A stretch of 64,000 nucleotides of DNA from Bathymodiolus brooksi (Eukaryota; Mollusca; Bivalvia; Mytilida; Modiolidae). Positions 32,985 to 42,562 of the stretch are shown here, piece after piece; the stretch's first letter is position 1; the number at the start of each line of letters is the position of its first letter. The notes beneath the pieces are model-generated. The model searched no databases and was not told where the DNA came from. It was given only the letters and a program-made list of their open reading frames with translations. The DNA lies in the NCBI GenBank assembly GCA_963680875.1, contig OY804579.1, positions 83,007,095-83,071,094 on the forward strand, given 5' to 3'. The translations under genes were made by a program, and so were the position numbers.

Positions 32985-33225
32985 TTGGCTTTCGATTTTG
33001 AGTGTACCTGATGAAGGATATTTCTTAACTATAACTGTGAATTGGTGATGGTTCCCAGCGCTCGGCCAACAGAACTGTCCAACACGTCCCCATGTGTCGG
33101 GTGGGGGAGGGTAACCTCTCGTTGGGGGTTTGTTAAGGGTTATAACACTAAACGTCTGACCATAGTGGGTAAGGTGTCTGGGGAATACCAAGCTCCATGC
33201 ACGTTAAAGACCCTGTTGTAGATTT
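32985..33225 (+). repeat. R4 end and a second dispersed repeat (R5)
   Basis: TTTGGCTTTCGATTTTGAGTG followed by CTGATGAAGGATAT is the R4 end. After it, GGGGGTTTGTTAAGGGTTAT and CCATAGTGGGTAAGGTG recur in similar form at 61870-61990 (R5). Confidence 0.5.
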
Positions 33226-33399
33226 CGAATCAGTCATTGTAACCACTACAAAACAATCGTTCCTTACAAGTTCTTTATACCGGTACTTGTCAAAAGCCTC
33301 GCTCATTTATGTATAAGTTTATGATATTGTTCAACTTGTTATTGTGCTGAATATAAACATATATAGTAGTAAAAACCTCGATCTCTAGTTTAGTGTACA

Positions 33400-33720
33400 C
33401 GACTTGTTAATGAAATAATCTTCACCAGGTACAACATAATCAAAAGATTGGAAAGCCAAATATATAATAGTCTCTGTGAACAATTTACCAAAAATGTGCC
33501 CAAACATGATGATCAAATTCGGCTACGGTTCCATATGCTTGAGCGAGACTGATTTTAGTTTAATAAATTACATTATTTATGAACTGTAAATTCTAAGAAT
33601 AAATATATCTAATAAGCCATGTTAGTGCCGAAATACTGACTACTGGGGTGATGATACCCTCGAGGTCCAATTGTCAACCAGTAGAGGTATCAACTTAGAT
33701 ATATAATTTAGTGTGCACAA
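33400..33720 (-). repeat. R4 dispersed repeat
   Basis: AAAGATTGGAAAGCCAAATA, ATTACATTATTTATGAACTG and GATACCCTCGAGG line up with 56320-56610. The minus strand ends in the CTGGTGAAGATTATT motif. Confidence 0.65.
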
Positions 33721-33765
33721 CACGTTTCTGGAATAACTTCATTGACACCCTCAAAGTCAAAGCAG

Positions 33766-34205
33766 TATTGACCTTTGACCGAATTGCATGTTCATTTTAT
33801 TATTTATTGGTATCTTACTATTGTCTTGAGAGCTGATATAGTGCACGAAATGTTATTTTCCTTTGAGCCATTTACATTTTGTGTTATGTTGTGTGTGAGA
33901 ACATGCAATAATTTACAAACACTAGTGACCATTGACCAAAGAGTATGTAGATTTTGTAATCTGTTATGGAGTTATTGTTGTAATGAGAACAAGTAATAAT
34001 ATACAAACATTATTGTCCTTTGAACCAATTCTATGTATATTCTATCATCGAACATAAAATAATATACAAATATCCAATTATATGTATTTACTATATGTTA
34101 TATTTTATCGTCTGTTGTGTATTTGTTGTCATGGTAACATATAATAATATAAAAACATTATTGACCTTTCACCCAATTGTATGTACATTTTATCATCTGT
34201 TGGTG
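33766..34205. repeat. Degenerate repeats derived from the end of an APIP-like exon
   Basis: Blocks near 33766, 33924, 34007 and 34155 share a TGACCTTTGACC...TTTTAT(T/C)AT core. The last block overlaps the final ~40 bp of the exon at 34166-34288; the others lie in the intron. The exon-intron border appears to have been tandemly duplicated and then decayed. Confidence 0.55.
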
Positions 34206-34288
34206 TGTAATTCGGAATTCATTCCCCGGATATAATAATGATATCATAACTGCGTTCTGGTTGTGAGCGTGAATAACTGCGCCTGCAT
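34166..34288 (-). CDS. apip: APIP-like dehydratase, zinc-site exon with a catalytic Glu-to-Gln change
   Basis: Encodes [20 protein letters not shown] and [13 protein letters not shown], then CTYNWVK. HAH supplies two zinc ligands (HTH in most relatives). The THQEMIKG motif, whose Glu is the proposed acid/base of APIP, reads THQQMIKC (codons CAA CAG ATG). The acceptor is TTTTAG, phase 1. The donor is less clear: AAAG|GTCAAT keeps the frame and gives the family's 12-residue spacing to the next conserved block. A donor at GTACAT would make a TAG at the junction. Confidence 0.85.
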
Positions 34289-35096
34289 CTAAAATGAGAA
34301 AGAAACCATATCCCTTGATAATATTTTACCGAGAACTATCAAATATGTTTTGCATCAACGTGGTCAGTAGACCTGTACATCTTTCATTTGCCTGGAAAGA
34401 ATGGTGACCGCTCGATAGTCCGAAGGTCCGTTAGTCCGAAGGTTCATTAGTCCGAAGGTCCGTTAGTCTTGTTTTTCGACCAAAGGATAGGTATCGAACA
34501 GTGTTGAATTGATTTAATATTCAGTCCTTTATCAAATTAAGTAAGAGAAGCAAGATACTCATATGCACATCCTGACTAAGCAGTGGTCTATCCAGGTGGG
34601 TTGTAGGCTGTACGCCCATCTTTTGCTAGCAAAACAAAATGTGTAATCGGCAAATATAGGTAAAACTTAAAACATTTTGTAGAAAACACGCCAAAAATTG
34701 CACCAAACCCCTGTTTTGTAGTTATGGATCCAAGCGTGCTAAGTCTAAAAAAAAGAGAGAAAAAAACGCGTCCTCTCTGAAATATATGGAAATCATTCCA
34801 ATGAAGTAGTAAACCCTCCACTAAAACTCTGATCTTAACCAAATATGTTTAAGCTTAAAACTTAAAAGATATTTATATATTAAAATTTAAAAGATATCTA
34901 AATATTAGATTATTTTTAAGACCCGTTGTTGATCCAATTAACAACTGGGATTTTTTTGCTTAACAAAAGTATCAACAAAACGGTGCTGATCGAAGGATAG
35001 AGCTCTTCGTTTGTGACGTTAAGGGTGTCCTTCAGATTCGATGGTTTAGCGGTTGTCAATGTTGCCCAACGGGCTTGCCACCTTTTGATTTCGGCT

Positions 35097-35447
35097 TTAA
35101 AACATAACTATGTCGCAACGTAAATCGGTTTTGTATGTGTCAAATATAACGTCTACGGTGTCTGGTGTTAGTCTAGGCAAGTTCATTGGTATCAAGTATT
35201 GTGCCTGGTATCTGTCGCCATTTTCAAGTAATCTCGCGGTAAGCTCTGTTATGTAATAGTTCATAAACGGGTGGTACATAGATTGCTGCCAAAACTGGCT
35301 AGGGTTATCAGCGGGATGACCAGCTCGGTTGATCTGTCGGCCCGTTCTCCTTGGAATAGTCGGTAGAATTTCAAACTGATCGGCAATAGAAACGGCCATA
35401 TCAAATAACGATCGAGTCCCACACAGTTTGGTCGTTTCGTTCCGATG
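35097..35447 (-). pseudogene. hAT-superfamily transposase fragment (DUF4371/52-kDa repressor type)
   Basis: Minus frame with SIADQFEILPTIPRRTGRQI followed by NRAG and, further on, FMNYYITELTARL, ending FDTYKTDL and a short tail. The R-x-x-x-RQ-x-NRA(N/G) pattern followed by P(F)..(Y)(I)..EL..R(F/L) is that of transposase-like proteins with a C-terminal hAT dimerisation region. Only about 115 residues remain; both sides are missing. It was probably carried by, or inserted in, the surrounding MULE-like element. Confidence 0.7.
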
Positions 35448-35789
35448 TTAACTGATTACTAACAACTTCATTCTCTTTGACCACTTCTACCAGATCGCAT
35501 ATAAAACACGTTATAATGATTATTAATCATACTGAAAAAGTGGGATTCTTTCCATGTCAATAATAATATTTTTTAGTGCAAGCAAACAAATTTTTTTTGC
35601 CGAAATGATGTGCAAGCAATTGATTTTTTGCGTAAAGGCAGCTACGCGCCTGATATCATAAAAGATCATCAAACAAATGTTTTATGCATATTACATGTAG
35701 GAAAAAATATACGGGTTAAACTAGAAAAAAAATCATTATTTCCTGCAATTTCGGTACTTTGTTGTTTTATACCTTAATTTCTAGTAACA

Positions 35790-35897
35790 CTACTTTAAGA
35801 TACATGTTTGCACAAGGACGGAAGGACGGACGGACGAACGCAGACCATTACTATGTCACTCCGTTGCTTCGCGGCGGGGGACAAAAAAGGTATACGG
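35790..35897 (+). repeat. Terminus of a GACGGACGG-type repeat
   Basis: GGACGGAAGGACGGACGGAC followed by CCATTACTATGTCACTCCG and GGCGGGGGACAAAAAAG is the usual 3' end of a bivalve tandem element; the body upstream is not recognised. It is cut by the small MULE. Confidence 0.5.
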
Positions 35898-35906
35898 GTT
35901 GAATAT

Positions 35907-36914
35907 GGGCGCACTACGTTTGAGCGCATTTTCAATTTTAAGTGTGTTACGTTTGAGCGCATTTTACCTGTGGTTTGCCTGGGGAATATACACTTTATTA
36001 TAAAAGATTACAGCACTAAAAAACACATAAAAACATCATAGGATTTATTTAAAATGTTTTATGAAATAGATTTAAGAATGTTTAAAAATGTTTATAAAAG
36101 TAGCACTAAAATCTTACAAATCGGTTCTTGCGGAAAATTTCAACCCCATTGACTTCATGTAAGTTGCTCTAGAAATTTCTGCTGTCTCTAACCTACGGTA
36201 TTGTTCTAAGGAAAACGCAAGTTTTTCCTTCTCGGTGCGCCTGAATGTAGCGGGGTTGTCAAGACCTCGAATTTTAATGTATGTAGTTGTCTGTATTTGT
36301 TTTAACACATCAATGAATACATATATACATGGGTGCGCAGAATAAAACTGATCATTGAAGTGACTGTGAAAGCACTCCGGGCCATTGTTAATGCGTTTAG
36401 CTGTACGGCAAGGTTTTGAAGCCCACATTGTAGGAGGATATTTTGAGTTTTCGTCCACATAGGTTTCTAATAAATAGTCAGAGAACTTAGAACATCGTTC
36501 ATTTGTGGGTGCCTCTGGTATCATCTCCTCTACAAAACTGTCTACGGTTTCATCAGGAGGTAGAAAGGGAAGTCCAAAAAATTGGGATAGCCATTTACCA
36601 ATTTCACTAGATTTATCTTTGTAGTCCTGTGCAAGACCAAGAGACTGAATTTTTCTATACCACGCTTGACCAAGATGAAGCCTACAACCTTTAATTTCGA
36701 CTTCCCTAAATTCTTCTCTTAGAAGGTTAACCATTCCAAGTTCAAAATCAAGATTTATTTTCTTCGGCTCAAATTTTTATAATAATTTCTTATTTTTCTC
36801 AGGTAAATAGTAAATAGCTAAGGTAAAATGCGCTCAATCGTCGATTTTTTTGCGCTCAAACGTAGGATTGTTTGCGCTCAAATGTAGGACCAATGCGCTC
36901 AGATGTCGTGCAAC
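35907..36914. mobile_element. 1.0-kb MULE nested in the larger element
   Basis: Exact 9-bp duplication GTTGAATAT. Inverted subterminal words (ACGTTTGAGCGCATTTT and relatives, two on the left and about four on the right) replace a simple TIR. It contains the C-terminal part of a MULE transposase. Internally deleted, non-autonomous. Confidence 0.85.
36114..36765 (-). pseudogene. Mutator-like transposase C-terminal part
   Basis: Frame FEPKKINLDFELGMVNLL (its first part before the ATG at 36734), then KGCRLHLGQAWYRKIQSLGL, IGKWLSQFFGLPFLPPDE, NNGPECFHSHFNDQFYSAHP and a Glu/Arg-rich tail. These are blocks that follow the catalytic core in animal MULE transposases: C-x-FH(L)-x-Q(A)-W and R-x-NN-x-x-E-x-x-H-x-x-(F)N. 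A TAA precedes FEPKK, and the N-terminal FLYWCH/DDE half is missing. The remaining frame is intact. Confidence 0.85.
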
Positions 36915-37212
36915 GTTGAATATATACGTTTATTTAAACCAGTAATAACAGAGTTCAAACGTATGGGTGGCCGACATTAGGACAAACGGACCTTCGGACT
37001 AACGAACCTTCGGACTAATGGACCTTCGGATTAACGAACCTTCGAACTAATGGACCTTCGGACTAACGCCACGGAACCGGAAAGAATATCTTGTTCGATT
37101 GAATGCTATGCTATGCCATTCACCAAAAAAAAACTTTTTATATTTCATATTTACTAAAATATGTTCTGAAATGACATACCCGAACATCCAATGGACATAT
37201 TAACACCATAGG

Positions 37213-37451
37213 TACCCGATTTGTGAACACCCCCCACCCCTTTTTTTTCTTTTTTTTTCATCATTTTTGTGGGACGTTTTCATTATAAACAGTGTTGAAC
37301 AACTTCAAACATAACCAAAAACTAAATCCGAGATCGATATAAGCCTATAGTTGTTGGTAATGTTTGAAGTTGTTCAACACTGTTTATAATGAAAACATCC
37401 CACAAAAGTGATGAAATAAAAAAATAAAAAAGGGGGGTCCACAAATCGGGT
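37213..37451. repeat. Foldback element, ~100-bp arms
   Basis: ACCCGATTTGTGAACACCCC and, at the other end, its complement enclose long inverted arms (TGTTGAACAACTTCAAACAT). AT-rich loop. Confidence 0.85.
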
Positions 37452-37779
37452 AACTATGATTAACACCATGGTTCATATCTTTTCAAAATGAATTTTGAAG
37501 AAGCATGAGGTGTTGCAGTTATCTTGAATTTCCTATCAACAATAACATGCACACACACGCATACATTGCACATTATGCATGTTTTCAATGACATAACATG
37601 TACACTATTGCAATATTTAACAAAACATTTATCTAAAACCAACTGAAATAGGAGTTATTATATATAGTATCCTTCGAATGCATAACAATATAAATATGAA
37701 CATATCATCTTTTAATATACACATGTATATATAATTCGAAAGAATGACCAGTTGGTGATGACTGGTACAGGTAATGTTA

Positions 37780-38170
37780 AGTTTCATGAAAAGCAGTTTC
37801 TGTTCGGTTTGTGTATTTACGTTCTGAGTATGATGTTGTGATGTCCGTTTATACGAAGTCCGCATAAAAACGATGTTTGGTTCGTCTTTACCTCCAGTTG
37901 TTTGTAGGACTGGAGGGATCATGTCTTACTTACGTTAGTTGTATCACAGGCGCTTGTGTAGAGTCAAAAATATGCTCGCTATGTGCAATGGTATTTTAGG
38001 TACATAGCGAGCATATTTTTGACTCTACACAAGCGCCTGTGGTTGTATAGTGGTGTCCAACTTATATTGTGTTGTGTTTTTGCTTTGTTTTTCTTCGTCT
38101 TGTGTACCCTGTGTTTCTCTGGGTTGTCCATTTGTGATTACCCCTTCTGTATTCTCGAACGTTTATGCAT
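37780..38170 (+). repeat. R3 dispersed repeat, split by a hairpin element
   Basis: CCGCATAAAAACGATGTTTG and the TTGTATAGTGGTGTCCAAC to CTTCGTCTTGTGTACCC part match R3 at 15560-16380. The copy at 15687 reads TTTGTATATAGTGGTG without the insertion and so serves as an empty-site comparison. Confidence 0.75.
37945..38041. mobile_element. 97-bp perfect hairpin element of the CACAGGCGC family
   Basis: Arms of 40 bp, CACAGGCGCTTGTGTAGAGT onward, are perfectly complementary around a 17-bp loop. Flanked by GTTGTAT on both sides (7-bp duplication). The ends match those of the 5.1-kb element at 24539-29663, so both may be moved by the same transposase. Confidence 0.85.
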
Positions 38171-38285
38171 AGTTTGTTTCTGTATATGACGATGACAAAT
38201 GTAAGATAAATATGATAGCTATCCACATTAAAAAAAACAAATGGTACTTTTTAACAAGTTGATTGATACCTCATTGAGGTTTGGT

Positions 38286-38410
38286 TTCTGGTGCTTAACA
38301 CCACTTTCAACAATATTTCAGTTATATCGTGGCAGTTAGTTTTATTGGTGGAGAAAATCGGAGTACTTGGAGAAAGCCACCTTTGCCGGCAAGGTGAGCT
38401 AAAAAAGAGC
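38286..38410 (-). mobile_element. SINE-A fragment joined to an AGGTGAGCTA end
   Basis: SINE-A 3' half (ACTTTCAACAATATTTCAGT to GAGTACTTGGAGAAAGCCAC) is abruptly followed by GCAAGGTGAGCTAAAAAAG, the terminus of the tandem-repeat family at 21673. Confidence 0.65.
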
Positions 38411-38534
38411 TTTGTAGAAAATTTAAACTCCTTTCTCGCTTTCTATCGCCCTTATCAAGAGGTAATTCTGTTCTTTTTGTTAGACGATGATCATCCTTAT
38501 CACCTTGGTATGCACAAATAAAGAGATGACTTAC

Positions 38535-38655
38535 CTTTTCTAATTTTAAAAGCATTGATTATAAGTGGTGTACAGGAGCTTTGTGTTAGATTTTTGTAAG
38601 ATGGTGGGGTTGCAATGGAGGTGCCGTCGATCGTCTGTACAAAAAGGTCATCACC
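38535..38655 (-). CDS. apip: APIP-like dehydratase, substrate-Cys exon
   Basis: 121-bp exon between TTTTCAG and GTAAGT. It encodes GDDLFVQTIDGTSIATPPSY and SSCTPLIINAFKIRK. The Cys of S-x-CTPLF, implicated in substrate handling in human APIP, is kept. The middle (TIDGTSIATPP) replaces the longer Lys-rich loop of vertebrates. Phase 0 in, phase 1 out to the zinc-site exon. Confidence 0.9.
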
Positions 38656-38689
38656 CTGAAAATATAATAACTATGCCATGTCATTATAG

Positions 38690-38972
38690 GTTTGGTTTTA
38701 GGTTCAGGTTTATGGTGTTTTACGCCACTTTCAACAATATTTCAGTTATATCCTGGTGGTCAGTTTGATTGGCGGAGGCAACCGGAGTACCCGGAGAAAA
38801 CCACTGGCATGCCAAAAGTCGCTGACAAGCTTTATCACATAATGTTATATCGAGTACACCTCGCCATGAGCAGGGTTCGAACTCACAAAGGTAGTGGTGA
38901 TGATAGGCACTCATTACATAGACAGAGGTAAATCCAATAACCATACGATCACGACCACGACGGCCCCTTACA
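38690..38972 (-). mobile_element. SINE-A copy, full length
   Basis: The minus-strand head begins GGGGCCGTCGTGGTCGTGAT, B box near 38875, core and TGAAATATTGTTGAAAGTGG tail. One of the best-preserved SINE-A copies here. Confidence 0.8.
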
Positions 38973-39198
38973 ATAAAAATGTTACTTTACAATCAATTTA
39001 AATGTCATAAACACATAAAAAATGTCTATTATGTAAGTAAAGTAAAAAGGGGATCAATAGAAAATGGTATAACATAATAACATCCATTTATTAATTGTAC
39101 TAAGTTTCCACTATACATTAATCGCGTTATTATTTGGAACGCCATGTCAAAGTAAATGGTAACTATGATAATCCTATTTCCGTCACTTAATTAATTAC

Positions 39199-39247
39199 CT
39201 CAACTTTTTCCTTTTGAACACCAGATGGAGTTATGTATATTTCTTTC
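39199..39247 (-). CDS. apip: APIP-like dehydratase, small GVQKE exon
   Basis: 49-bp exon encoding KEIYITPSGVQKEKVE, the conserved (E)IYIAPSGVQKER strand. Acceptor TTTTAG, donor GTAATT. Its first base completes the Gly split from the preceding exon. Confidence 0.9.
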
Positions 39248-39339
39248 CTAAAATCAAAAATTACGTATAAGTAACATACGTAAGTGTGGTATATGTAGAA
39301 GTTGTGAATTAAATATCTCCATCTTGGAGAAATTATACT

Positions 39340-39485
39340 AGGTTTTTGGTGGAGTCCGTGTTGTTCATCTTTTTAGTTTTCTGTGTTATGTTTTGTTTGT
39401 CTTCGTCTTGTGTCTTGTGAATCCAGTGTTGCCAGTTTCTTTGGATTGTCCATTCTTGATTGCCCCTTCGGTTTTCTCTATCGTT
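39340..39485 (+). repeat. R3 fragment
   Basis: GTCTTCGTCTTGTGTCTTGT and TCTTTGGATTGTCCATTCTT. Sits in the intron upstream of the GVQKE exon. Confidence 0.65.
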
Positions 39486-39802
39486 TATTCAAATTAGACT
39501 CGCGCAGTAGCAAAGTAATGGTCTTATTGTAAAAATTAAAGCTGCAGTATAAATACTTTGTAAATAATACATTGATAGGCGATACATCTTTGAAGATATA
39601 ACTAGATTCAGGGCTTTGTTGATACCGAGTCGGGTCAAACCCAAGACTATCAGAAAAGCTTAAAGATACCAAAAGGGTATATTCACCGAAAACTAAAGAC
39701 CGAGCAACACCGCCACCACTAACTGCCATTCCTTAATTTGAAAAGACTATGATATTTACATTTGATTATTAATAGCACTGCAGTCTAAGAAAGATTACCT
39801 AC

Positions 39803-39897
39803 CCTCGTCTAATACCCATTGCACCTCCAGAACCAGTCATCCATCCCGAGTTGTAAAAATGTCGACATGCTTCAGGGATTATCTTTCGCGGATGATC
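39803..39897 (-). CDS. apip: APIP-like methylthioribulose-1-phosphate dehydratase, first exon found
   Basis: 95-bp exon encoding [20 protein letters not shown] followed by [16 protein letters not shown]/MtnB is a zinc-dependent class II aldolase-fold enzyme that dehydrates 5-methylthioribulose-1-phosphate in the cytosolic methionine salvage pathway. With the six further exons (39199, 38535, 34166, 32875, 16576, 13558) all six junctions keep one frame, giving about 225 residues, close to the family length of about 240. The substrate loop GW(V)TGTGGG reads GWMTGSGGA. The missing start exon probably encodes only some 15-20 residues. Three zinc His are kept, but the acid/base Glu is Gln, so methionine-salvage activity is doubtful. 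Whether the gene is expressed cannot be told; the unbroken frame suggests selection. Confidence 0.9.
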
Positions 39898-39901
39898 CTA
39901 C

Positions 39902-40077
39902 AAGATGGTATTTCGTGTTATAAAAAAAACGTTAAAAACTAGATGTTCTTAATAGTGTAAGAATAAGATGGTATTTCGTGATATCAAAAAAACTTTAAAA
40001 CTAGATGTTCTTAATAGTGTAAGAATAAGATGGTATTTCGTGATATCAAAAAAACGTTTAAAACTAGATGTTCTTCA
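39902..40077. repeat. 61-bp tandem repeat, three copies
   Basis: AAGATGGTATTTCGTGATAT then AACTAGATGTTCTTAATAGT, repeated three times with small changes. It starts five bases upstream of the first APIP-like exon found. Confidence 0.85.
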
Positions 40078-40224
40078 AAAGAATAACAAAAGCCTGTATT
40101 ATCAAAACACTATATATAATTGTATACAAGTTTCCATTGATTCCATAGATCATATTAGTGTCAATCGAGCGCGACTTGAAAGATAATCGGTCAATCACTG
40201 AAGGTTGACAAATAACAGGTAATT

Positions 40225-40325
40225 AGTGCAGTACACACGTGAGTGAGTGAGTGAGTGAGTGTTATTTAACGCCAACTCAGCAATTTTTCAGCTATATCAT
40301 GGCAAGAAGATGTTAAGTTTCAATG
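40225..40325 (-). mobile_element. SINE-A/B 3' fragment with AGTG microsatellite
   Basis: GTGAGTGAGTGAGTGAGTGA followed by TATTTAACGCCAACTCAGCA and TTTCAGCTATATCATGGC. Confidence 0.55.
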
Positions 40326-40369
40326 AGATAATGATGAGGTCCGCTTTGTACTAGACCAACATGCTTAGT

Positions 40370-40612
40370 TGGATTTTTATAGTGCTAGCTCACTGAAACA
40401 ACAGTTCGCGGATAGACATGTCGCCCCACTCGGACACATTATCCCGATTCTGAGCCAACCAGTATTTCCTCTTTATCCTTAATGCTGTGCGCTTACAAAC
40501 ACAAATACCAATTGTATAGTCTTCGGTTTGATCCGACCGGGGCTCGAACCCACGATCTACCGCACTCGAGGCGAACACGCTAACCATTACACCACCGATG
40601 CGGTTTGGTACA
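40370..40612 (-). mobile_element. SINE-D copy, full length
   Basis: The minus strand begins with a tRNA-like head GGTGGTGTAATGGTTAGCGT and B box GGGTTCGAGCCCC, then the body CGAAGACTATACAATTGGTA and the tail CGAACTGTTGTTTCAGTGAG. The A and B boxes are intact, so Pol III transcription is possible. Confidence 0.8.
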
Positions 40613-40735
40613 CACGTAATCGGACGAACGACACGATGATGACTGACACATTGTTTGATGTAGAAACCAATATCGCTCGTCGATTTGATTTATAAAGCTT
40701 TCATGAGCAAGAAGAACGATTATGAAACCTATCAT

Positions 40736-41240
40736 CACGGCTGGTAATCGGCACAAGCAGAACAGTTGGTTCTGCAAAGAAATTCGTCAGGATAACTTCC
40801 GGTTTTGGTGGAGGAGAGTTCACGAAGACGCTTCGCAAGGTATGTACATATCAAAAATTGAAATTTTCTTTTTTACTGCTCGAATATTGCAAAATCAGAG
40901 AATGCTATGCTGTGGCGAATGCTATCACGATTAGAAACATGTATAGTTTATTCTTGTATATGAAGTGTAACTCTCGCAAAATCAATCGTCCCACGAAAAA
41001 CATGACGAAAATTGTGACACTCTTACATTTCTAAGTTGTTCTTGACAAAGATGCAAGTTAAATTTTCATTATTTTTTCATCATGGGAGTCTAAATGTAAT
41101 CGGGGATAAATTCCGATTCGTCAGAAGTAAATTGAAGTCTAGATAAATCTACAAGCTGTCAATTTTCTCGTTTTCCTGCTTGAGGAGATCGGTTCTGATA
41201 GAGCACATTGCGAATGCATGAGGAGATTTGTTAGTTTTGT
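40736..41240 (+). repeat. Left arm of a ~0.5-kb inverted duplication with coding-like segments
   Basis: Pairs with 46092-46592 at roughly 96-97 % identity by eye. It contains an exon-like stretch ending in a consensus donor (CGCAAG|GTATGT). One frame reads HKQNSWFCKEIRQDNFRFWW, another RTVGSAKKFVRITSGFGGGE; both stay open. On the other strand it holds the end of a frame ...CSIRTDLLKQENEKIDSL. None is recognised. Confidence 0.6.
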
Positions 41241-41335
41241 TAATTGTTTTCTGCAAAATTGTTAAATTGACACTTTTAAACACAAAACTGATAAATACTC
41301 TAATCAAAATAAACTATTCTCTGTCCACTTTCAGG

Positions 41336-41580
41336 AGATTCCAGGATTCAAGGGAAAGAGGAAAAGGGGACTGACATTGACTCTTTACAAAAACCCATTT
41401 CGATATAGATTGCCTGTATCACCGCCAAGGAAACGAACAAAAACAAGTAGCAGTACACCAAATTTAAAATCCCCATCAATCAGGACACCAAGTTTATTTA
41501 AAAAAATCTCTTTCAATTTCAAAATATTTATATCCTTTCAAACGGGTTTACACATCTCTTCGGCGCAACCTTTTTACTAA
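41336..41580 (+). CDS. Exon-like basic open frame of unknown function
   Basis: After a good acceptor (CCACTTTCAG) a frame reads EIPGFKGKRKRGLTLTLYKN, then PFRYRLPVSPPRKRTKTSSS and a Ser/Pro-rich end to a stop. It is in phase with the donor at the end of the GGGEFTKTLRK frame in the arm upstream, so a two-exon product is possible. No domain recognised; basic and low-complexity. Not present in the right arm. Confidence 0.3.
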
Positions 41581-41844
41581 AGACGACGGAAACTTCACCG
41601 CAGATCTACACAAGTTATAATATTACATGATTTCAGCACATACATAGGTCTAACGTAAATAAACATTCACTTAGTGCTAGTAGTCATGAATAAATTAAAC
41701 ACAAGATGTCAATTAAACTGTGGACATATCCTTAAAATCGGTAAAGCGCTTTACATCTTGTAACCACTACTAACAGAGATCTTTTTTTATTTACAAGTGT
41801 GTACACATAACACACTACATAATAGAAAATAAGGGTAATAACAA

Positions 41845-42185
41845 AATTACCGAACTCCGAACAATCTAACAAAGGGAAAGTCAAAACTCATAAGTATATA
41901 AACAGACAAAATCAGTCAACAACCGGAAATCTGTGAAAACCGTAATGACCCTGACTTGGTACAGGCATTTCTAAAGAAATGGTGGGTTGAATCAGATTTT
42001 AAAGCGCCAAACCTCCCCCTTTCATTACGGCTCAAAGTTTCCGGCTGTCACTATAACAGTATTTACAACAATACTTGAACAAAACAGGTAAAACAGTTGT
42101 CAAATCAGCGCCAAATGTCAAAAACACTTTTACGTCACACATGGATAAAAAAAATATTTTTGACATTTTTGTTGAAACCTTATCT
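41845..42185. repeat. Probable dispersed retroelement flank
   Basis: AAGTCAAAACTCATAAGTAT, CCTGACTTGGTACAGGCATT and ATGGTGGGTTGAATCAGATT resemble, from memory, a repeat common in mussels and relatives. It directly follows the RT-type fragment on the minus strand, so both may be one retroelement 3' end. Confidence 0.4.
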
Positions 42186-42562
42186 TTATACATTTTCACT
42201 ATATGAAAATCCATCGTTTATAATCTTTTCTGCAGAGACGGAATATATTTCGACAAGATCTTGGTATCGGAATATAAACTTTTTAAGAGATCGAATAAGG
42301 CGAATCTGTTTATAGCCCTGGTCCAGTAGCCTGTTTCTCGGATGAAGATGACGTTTCAGGAAATCAGAATAATTGCTACTGGCCCTTGCATAACGAATCA
42401 ATTGCGAGATGTAAACACCATATGCAGGAGAAGCTGTTATTTTGCTGCACATATTTGGAAAATTTATGATCTTAAAATTGAAGTCGTCCCGTTTATCATA
42501 AATTTTAGTACTGATTTGACCACTGTCGTCAAAGGAGTAGGTATGATAAGGGCAGAAATTGG
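42186..42562 (-). pseudogene. C-terminal fragment of a bivalve retroelement ORF
   Basis: Minus frame: SFDDSGQISTKIYDKRDDFN then FKIINFPNMC, TASPAYGVYISQLIRYARAS and KKFIFRYQDLVEIYSVSAEK to a stop. The IYDKRDDF-x-F and P(A/S)PAYGVYISQLIRYAR signatures recur, as I recall, at the C-terminus of reverse-transcriptase-bearing ORFs in bivalves and cnidarians. The RT itself is absent; frame intact over about 125 codons. Confidence 0.6.

Larger units (their letters stand above)
34403..37078. mobile_element. 2.7-kb MULE-like element with subterminal repeats
   Basis: Exact 9-bp duplication GGAAAGAAT on both sides. The ends (GGTGACCGCTCGATA and GGTTCCGTGGCG on the opposite strand) run into inverted arrays of a ~15-bp unit, GTCCGAAGGTCCGTTA. 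Inside are a hAT-type transposase fragment and a smaller MULE. Its own transposase is not seen. It lies in an APIP-like intron. Confidence 0.8.

Noticed and set aside
34588..34842. 84-codon frame on minus strand
   Set aside because: No domain, lies inside a non-autonomous transposon.
40540..40612. tRNA gene on minus strand
   Set aside because: A and B boxes are good, but it is the head of SINE-D, repeated at 57240, and no acceptor stem closes.
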